This document shows, in pieces, positions 36,701-40,328 of a stretch of 40,328 bases of DNA. The stretch covers positions 1-40,328 of the forward strand of contig JAEYNP010000144.1 of assembly GCA_023412495.1 (NCBI GenBank), given 5' to 3'. Position 1 is the stretch's first letter. Each line of letters begins with the position of its first letter. The notes beneath the pieces were generated by a model. The model searched no databases, was not told where the DNA came from, and saw only the letters and a program-made list of their open reading frames with translations. The DNA is from Pseudomonadota bacterium. GTDB lineage: Bacteria; Desulfobacterota; Desulfobulbia; Desulfobulbales; Desulfocapsaceae. A program made the position numbers and the translations under genes.

Positions 36701-36913
36701 GCGCAACAGCATGTCGATCTTGCGATCGACGTGCTGGAGAGTGAAAGGCCGGTTGCTGTAATAGAGCTGCTCCAGATCGGCCAGCAGATTCATGGCTGCC
36801 CGGTTATGGACCAACAGTTCCCGGAAATGCCCGTATCGCGCCACCTGCTCGGCATCCATGGCAGGCAGGGGTTTACAGACATCGGCGGGTTGAAACATGT
36901 TCAGGAAGGCCAT
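33794..36913 (-). CDS. PEP-synthase-like protein with C-terminal lectin-like domain
   Basis: A 1039-residue protein. After about 110 helical residues comes the ATP-grasp domain of PEP synthase/PPDK (VVGAKAANLAHL, FAVRSSAVGEDGEVSFAGQY, DVEWAVDG-LFLLQVRP). Then comes the swivelling phosphohistidine domain (TDIGSASSHLASVAREFGVPA, His494; the usual Cys before His is Ser). The PEP/pyruvate TIM barrel expected next is not recognisable. Instead there is about 370 residues of unknown sequence and a C-terminal jelly-roll of the concanavalin/DUF1080 kind (FRVNALENNAMLFEF, AGTWYRLRIVTDDGVFRAFVD, GYIGLWTKADSVSHFKNL). So the phosphoryl acceptor is probably not pyruvate. ATG at 36913 (GGAG 9 nt upstream) is preferred to 37027. 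It is a single gene; a decayed paralogue fragment lies at 19885-20030 across the island. Confidence 0.85.
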   Translation of the reverse strand: MAFLNMFQPADVCKPLPAMDAEQVARYGHFRELLVHNRAAMNLLADLEQLYYSNRPFTLQHVDRKIDMLLRETKALIGSLARMSNKDYRLLTAALNTIGRSLQLELAGDESSAAHPLILPLGRIDRNMTKVVGAKAANLAHLRGRLAMPTPDGFAVTVSAYWHFMKETGLLAEIDEHMAGLVADDPASLEATGKLIHERIMTTPLPAAIVQAMREEAATLSAAEGLFAVRSSAVGEDGEVSFAGQYVTVLNVAPQEFAEAYKKVVASKYSAAALSYRLHHGMDDLDTPMAVLVIPMIQPSLSGVLFTVDPQTGDQNTIRVSGVAGLGENLVGGEISAQRRYRVGKTSGQILAETEYGDVSSDVAESRIIGKLRQYALDLERDFQRPLDVEWAVDGEGDLFLLQVRPMFVAVAEEETIAVADSPDHPLRIEDGKCASPGIAEGRVLVWPGGDTAKLAELLEPDTILVTRTATTMLTPWVDRVKGIVTDIGSASSHLASVAREFGVPALFDTRIATSVLATGEAVTLWSSNKKIYQGSVPELTTAIRPPKRPIFASPAHLRMQRLLDHISPLNLTDPASPEFQQEGCRTIHDIIRYCHELSVREMFRFSEATDRDRNAVQLKVALPFQLFALNLGGGWRTGLTTCDEINAHEVDCLPFRALWAGLSHPGIDWTSSVAVDAHNFMSLLAGGAMPHEGRLGGASYAVISNDYMNLSIRFGYHFATVDALCTKEPDLNYAALHFAGGAGAYVGKTLRLQFMANVLGRLGFATTQKGELIEASLARLDRPSMLETLEQLGRLLGCTRLLDMAIVNPRQLESMTEAFFQRRFNFLDPERGKQIEGFHVILGDWRKDRQDGDAVIVQDGSHFSSPLTMSITRKLGRFIGQRRYMELLDNMEAYYYFPMIIARRSNISGGSVEVSVKAVSGIIDQAGGLAFAIRDWANYFVFRVNALENNAMLFEFHNNKRVQRAGADLPVRAGTWYRLRIVTDDGVFRAFVDERQVLEYVTEKDPAGYIGLWTKADSVSHFKNLLITPRRSSPRKAA

Positions 36914-37138
36914 CCGTTTGCTCCACTCGACTGCAATTTCATTCGGTTCTTGTTTGTTGTTGTATATGTAACCATCCCGACAGTGAAAGGAAGGGGATTT
37001 TCGGCTATGGTCTTGCGGGTATACCAATGTCAGGTTATTTCTGTTATGGAATATTCTACATAAAGAGCCCGTGCGTCGAGGGAAGCGAGTTGCCTCGAGG
37101 AGGCACCGTTATTTATCGGAGGGGAGAGAATAAAAACC
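36914..37138. promoter_or_regulatory. Divergent promoter region, PEP-synthase-like gene and P-type ATPase
   Basis: This 225-bp spacer must hold promoters for both flanking genes. On + a weak candidate is TTGCGG (37013-37018), 17-bp spacer, TATTTC (37036-37041). Nothing stronger was seen. Confidence 0.25.
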
Positions 37139-39874
37139 ATGGCAGAACCGAACGATGTGAAATCGGGAAAAAGGGCCTGGCACAGCATGAAAGCAGCAGA
37201 GGTGCTGCGACAGCTCGAAACTTCGGAGGCGGGTCTCTCCGGCGACGAGGCCGGCAGGCGCCTTTCGGTCCACGGTCCGAACGTGCTGCAGCGGCAGAAG
37301 GCCGAAGGGCCGCTGAAACTCCTGTGGCGGCAGATCGACAATCCCCTCATCTGGGTGTTGATCGCTTCCGCCGTTCTCGCCCTGCTGCTCGGCAAGGTTA
37401 CCGACGGGGCGGTTGTGCTGGCGGTGGTGGTGATCAACACCATCATCGGTTTCATTCAGGAGTACCGGGCCGGCAAGGCCATCGAAGCGCTGGCCGGCAT
37501 GGTGCCGGAGACGGCGGCGGTGATCCGCGGCGGCAAGCGCGAGGACCTGCCGGTGGCCGAGCTGGTGCCGGGCGACGTGATCCTCCTCGCCTCGGGCGAC
37601 CGGGTGCCGGCCGACATCCGGCTAATCGCGGTCAGGAATCTCCAAATCGACGAGGCGGCGCTCACCGGTGAATCCGTGCCGGTAGCCAAGTCGGTTGGCA
37701 CGGTGGAAAGGGACGCCGACCTCGGCGACAGGGTTTGTCTGGGTTTCTCCGGGACGCTTGTCACCTACGGCACTGGAACGGGAGTAGTCGTCTCCACCGG
37801 CAACAACACGGAGCTCGGCCGCATCTCCACGCTCCTGGGCGAGGTCGTCGACCTGCAGACTCCGCTCACCCGCGCGCTTGCCTCCATCGGCCGGGTGATC
37901 ACAGCGGGTGTCCTTCTGGTGTCGCTGGTCATGGTCGGGATCGGGATGCTGCGGATGATCGACCAGGGCGTGACGCTTTTCACCGCCTTCAAAGATACCC
38001 TCATCTTTGCCATCGCTCTAGCCGTCGGGGCTATCCCCGAGGGGCTGCCGGCCATCGTTACCATCGCTCTGGCCATCGGCGTGCAGCGTATGGCCTCCAG
38101 GCGGGCGATCATCAGGAAGCTCCCGGCGGTGGAGACCCTCGGCAGCACCACCACCATCTGCACAGACAAGACCGGTACGCTCACCCGCAACGAGATGACT
38201 GTCCAGGCCCTGTGGACGCCGGGTGGTGAATACGAGCTGATTGGCGTGGGGTACGCCCCGGACGGCTCGCTCATGCAGGACGGCAGGGAGATTGACCAAG
38301 TCCCGGAGGAAGTTGCCGATCTGGTGCGGTGCGGGGCCCTCTGCAACGATGCCGCGGTCTTTGTGAACGACAACGAGTGGAAGCTTTCGGGCGATCCGAC
38401 CGAAGGGGCGCTGGTCACCGCCGCCCTGAAATGCCGGGTGGATGTGGAGGCGGCTCGCCGGGAGGGGCGTCTCGATACCGTGCCGTTCGAATCCGAGCAT
38501 CAGTTCATGGCGACGCTCCACGACGGCCCCGGCGATTTGCGGCGGATCATCGCCAAAGGCGCCCCGGAAGCGGTGCTGGCCCGCTGTGATGGAGGTTTGA
38601 ACACCCAGGCGGTGGCAGGGGCAGTTGAAAAAATGACCGCCCGGGGCATGCGGGTGCTGGCGGTGGCCGCGAAATCAGTCGAGGCTTCGCTTGAATCGCT
38701 TTCCATGGAGGATGTCGAGGGGCTCACACTGCTCGGGCTGCAGGGGATGATCGACCCGCCCCGTCCCGAGGCCATTGCCGCGGTGCAGGCCTGTCACGAG
38801 GCTGGCATCACGGTCAAGATGATCACCGGCGACCACAGGGGGACCGCCGCGGCCATCGGTCGGCAACTGGGGCTTGCATCAGAGTCGGCGGTGACCGGGG
38901 GCGAGATCGAGGGGGTCGGCGACACCAAGCTGCCGGAACTTGCCGACCGGAACAACGTCTTCGCGAGAGTCGCCCCCGAGCACAAGCTGCGTCTGGTCCG
39001 GGCACTGCAGTCGGGCGACCGGGTGGTGGCGATGACCGGCGACGGGGTGAACGACGCGCCGGCGCTCAAGCAGGCCAATATCGGGGTGGCCATGGGCATC
39101 ACCGGCACCGCCGTTTCCAAGGAGTCTGCGGATATCGTCCTCACCGACGACAACTTCGCGACCATCGTCGCGGCGGTGGAGGAGGGGAGGCGGGTGTACG
39201 ACAATCTCATCAAGTCGCTCACCTTCGTCTTGCCGACGAACCTCGGCCTGGCCCTCATCCTGATCTTCGCGGTCGGCTTCTTCCCCTTCGATCCCGGAGG
39301 CATGCAGCTTTTGCTGCCGATGCTGCCGGTTCAGCTCCTGTGGATCAATCTGGTGGCGGCGGTGAGCCTGGCCCTGCCTTTTGCCTTCGAGGCCAAGGAG
39401 CCCGATGTCATGCGCCGGCCGCCGCGCTCCCCGCAGGAACCGGTTTTCACCGGATTTGTGATCTTCCGGACCGTGCTCGCTGCGATTCTGATGGCGGCGG
39501 GGGCCATCGGCCTCTTCCAGTACGAGTACTCGCGGGAACTGGCCCTGGGCCTATCCGTAGAACAGGCCATGGCCGAGGCCCAGACAATGGCGGTTACCAC
39601 TGTCATCATGTTCCAGGTCTTCTACATGCAGAGCTGTCGGAGCCTGAAGGGCTCGATCTTTCAGCTGGGATTTTTCAGCAATCCGGCCGTCTTCATCGGG
39701 GTGGCGGCCGTGCTGGCGCTCCAGGCGGCCTTCATCTTCCTGCCGCTCCTGAACAGGATCTTTGATTCGGCGCCGCTCGCGTTCACCGATATCGGACTCA
39801 CTGCCCTGGTCGGCGCGGCAATCCTGCCGATCATCGGGGTGGAGAAGTGGTGGCGCAAGCGTTTTGCGCGTTAG
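37139..39874 (+). CDS. P-type cation-transporting ATPase (P2 / Ca-ATPase-like)
   Basis: A 911-residue inner-membrane P2-type ATPase of normal length. It has the N-terminal cation-ATPase domain, the TGES actuator motif (176-179), PEGLP in M4 (300-304), the phosphorylation site CTDKTGT (Asp343), MITGDH and MTGDGVNDAP (from 632), and six C-terminal helices. The order is that of SERCA/PMR1-like pumps. In M6 the sequence is LWINLVAAVSLALPFAFE, whereas SERCA has NLVTDGLPA; the M6 aspartate that coordinates calcium is therefore missing, so another ion (for example Na+, K+ or Mn2+) may be moved. ATG at 37139 follows GGAGGGGAGAG at a rather long spacing. It is transcribed alone, away from the PEP-synthase-like gene. 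Confidence 0.9.
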   Translation: MAEPNDVKSGKRAWHSMKAAEVLRQLETSEAGLSGDEAGRRLSVHGPNVLQRQKAEGPLKLLWRQIDNPLIWVLIASAVLALLLGKVTDGAVVLAVVVINTIIGFIQEYRAGKAIEALAGMVPETAAVIRGGKREDLPVAELVPGDVILLASGDRVPADIRLIAVRNLQIDEAALTGESVPVAKSVGTVERDADLGDRVCLGFSGTLVTYGTGTGVVVSTGNNTELGRISTLLGEVVDLQTPLTRALASIGRVITAGVLLVSLVMVGIGMLRMIDQGVTLFTAFKDTLIFAIALAVGAIPEGLPAIVTIALAIGVQRMASRRAIIRKLPAVETLGSTTTICTDKTGTLTRNEMTVQALWTPGGEYELIGVGYAPDGSLMQDGREIDQVPEEVADLVRCGALCNDAAVFVNDNEWKLSGDPTEGALVTAALKCRVDVEAARREGRLDTVPFESEHQFMATLHDGPGDLRRIIAKGAPEAVLARCDGGLNTQAVAGAVEKMTARGMRVLAVAAKSVEASLESLSMEDVEGLTLLGLQGMIDPPRPEAIAAVQACHEAGITVKMITGDHRGTAAAIGRQLGLASESAVTGGEIEGVGDTKLPELADRNNVFARVAPEHKLRLVRALQSGDRVVAMTGDGVNDAPALKQANIGVAMGITGTAVSKESADIVLTDDNFATIVAAVEEGRRVYDNLIKSLTFVLPTNLGLALILIFAVGFFPFDPGGMQLLLPMLPVQLLWINLVAAVSLALPFAFEAKEPDVMRRPPRSPQEPVFTGFVIFRTVLAAILMAAGAIGLFQYEYSRELALGLSVEQAMAEAQTMAVTTVIMFQVFYMQSCRSLKGSIFQLGFFSNPAVFIGVAAVLALQAAFIFLPLLNRIFDSAPLAFTDIGLTALVGAAILPIIGVEKWWRKRFAR

Positions 39875-39931
39875 GCCTTCGGGTTATGCACTTTTTTGCG
39901 ATATCCGCACGACCTCAAAAGGTTGTAGCCA

Positions 39932-40021
39932 GAGTGGACAGGGTGGGCTAGGGGACCAAGTGGACCGGGTTGATCGCCTGGCGGCCTGCCGGTCTGTCCA
40001 TTCAGTCCACCCTGTCCACTC
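39932..40021. repeat. Long inverted repeat with TGGACAGGGTGG arms
   Basis: GAGTGGACAGGGTGG (39932-39946) is the exact reverse complement of CCACCCTGTCCACTC (40007-40021). The 60-bp loop contains further degenerate copies (GTGGACCGGGT, TGTCCATTCAGTCC). It follows the ATPase stop by 57 bp and could end transcription from both sides, but the nested degenerate copies look more like a dispersed intergenic element or a MITE. Confidence 0.6.
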
Positions 40022-40116
40022 GCTTTCCCGGAGAAATAAGTGGTGTAATACGAGCCTCTTGCAAAATGACCGGCGTAGAGGCCGTGCATTGAGGCAAGAA
40101 ATTGATCTTTGACAAC

Positions 40117-40328
40117 CTAACCAAGCAGCCGTAAAAGTTGATCTGAAAACAAGGTGATGACTCCGAACATCAGGTGCAGGGATACCTTTGCGTGCCCTTT
40201 TACCATGACGTTGTTGGCACCAAAATCTTCTTTCAACCGACTGTTTGCCCGTTCCGCACTGGAGCGGATTTTATAACGTTCTGCTTCGTGAGGAGCCATA
40301 GGTAATGCCTCTTTTCCACGTCCATTTT
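40117..40328 (-). mobile_element. Transposase, C-terminal end, cut by the window
   Basis: The minus-strand frame is open to the window edge and stops at 40117; about 69 C-terminal residues are visible. ERYKIRSSAERANSRLKEDFG, FGANNVMVKGHAKVSLHL and MFGVITLFSDQLLRLL are typical of the end of DDE transposases of the IS1182/IS5-like type common in this group of bacteria; the Glu in SAERAN is the likely third catalytic residue. The insertion-sequence end is probably between 40052 and 40110 (GAGCCTCTTGCAAAATG is a candidate terminal repeat), but the other end lies outside the window. Whether the element is intact cannot be seen. Confidence 0.8.

Noticed and set aside
33794..36913. Calling the gene pyruvate phosphate dikinase or PEP synthase outright
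   Set aside because: The PEP/pyruvate barrel is not recognisable, so the acceptor is unknown.

Overview
The window looks like chromosomal DNA of an anaerobic Desulfobacterota-type (deltaproteobacterial) bacterium. This rests on gene content: a giant two-headed acyl-CoA dehydratase activase, a RecA-like/XRE/cupin regulator, a PEP-synthase-like protein, and short GATCG-rich and TGGACAGGGTGG intergenic repeats. It is an inference from families, not a taxonomic test. No rRNA, tRNA or CRISPR array was recognised.

Left part (1-12.4 kb), metabolic, envelope and stress genes: a RecA-like/XRE/cupin regulator (-), the acyl-CoA dehydratase activase (-), a DUF2156 protein (-), then on + an MscS-type channel, a DUF1328 peptide, a small proline-rich lipoprotein and a thioredoxin-CcdA-like membrane protein. 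A ParE/Phd toxin-antitoxin pair and a frameshifted membrane-protein gene follow on -. Next (12.5-19.8 kb) is a tightly coupled minus-strand operon for a YbhGFSR-type drug exporter headed by a CecR-like TetR regulator, with an alpha/beta hydrolase upstream.

The centre (20.0-33.8 kb) is the most remarkable region, a putative five-gene conflict or programmed-death system built around one AT-rich divergent control region (26687-27057). Leftward run a caspase-like protease (C14), a 1785-residue protein carrying two alpha/beta-hydrolase modules, a CHAT protease and a helical tail, and a small PGDYG-like protein. Rightward run a TIR-domain protein and a 1752-residue nSTAND1 NTPase with one membrane helix and a C-terminal half that by eye resembles the FlhA/SctV export-gate cytoplasmic domain, twice over. 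A plausible reading, inferred only, is that the STAND protein is sensor and switch, the TIR protein an NAD-directed effector or adaptor, and the caspase and CHAT proteases an effector cascade that may control the lipase-like modules.

The island is bracketed by related sequence in direct orientation. On its right is a complete PEP-synthase-like gene with a lectin-like C-terminus (33794-36913); on its left is a decayed 146-bp relic of a paralogue of that gene (19885-20030). This marks the probable boundaries of an insertion or rearrangement. The right end holds a P-type cation ATPase, a long inverted repeat and the 3' end of a transposase gene that runs off the window.
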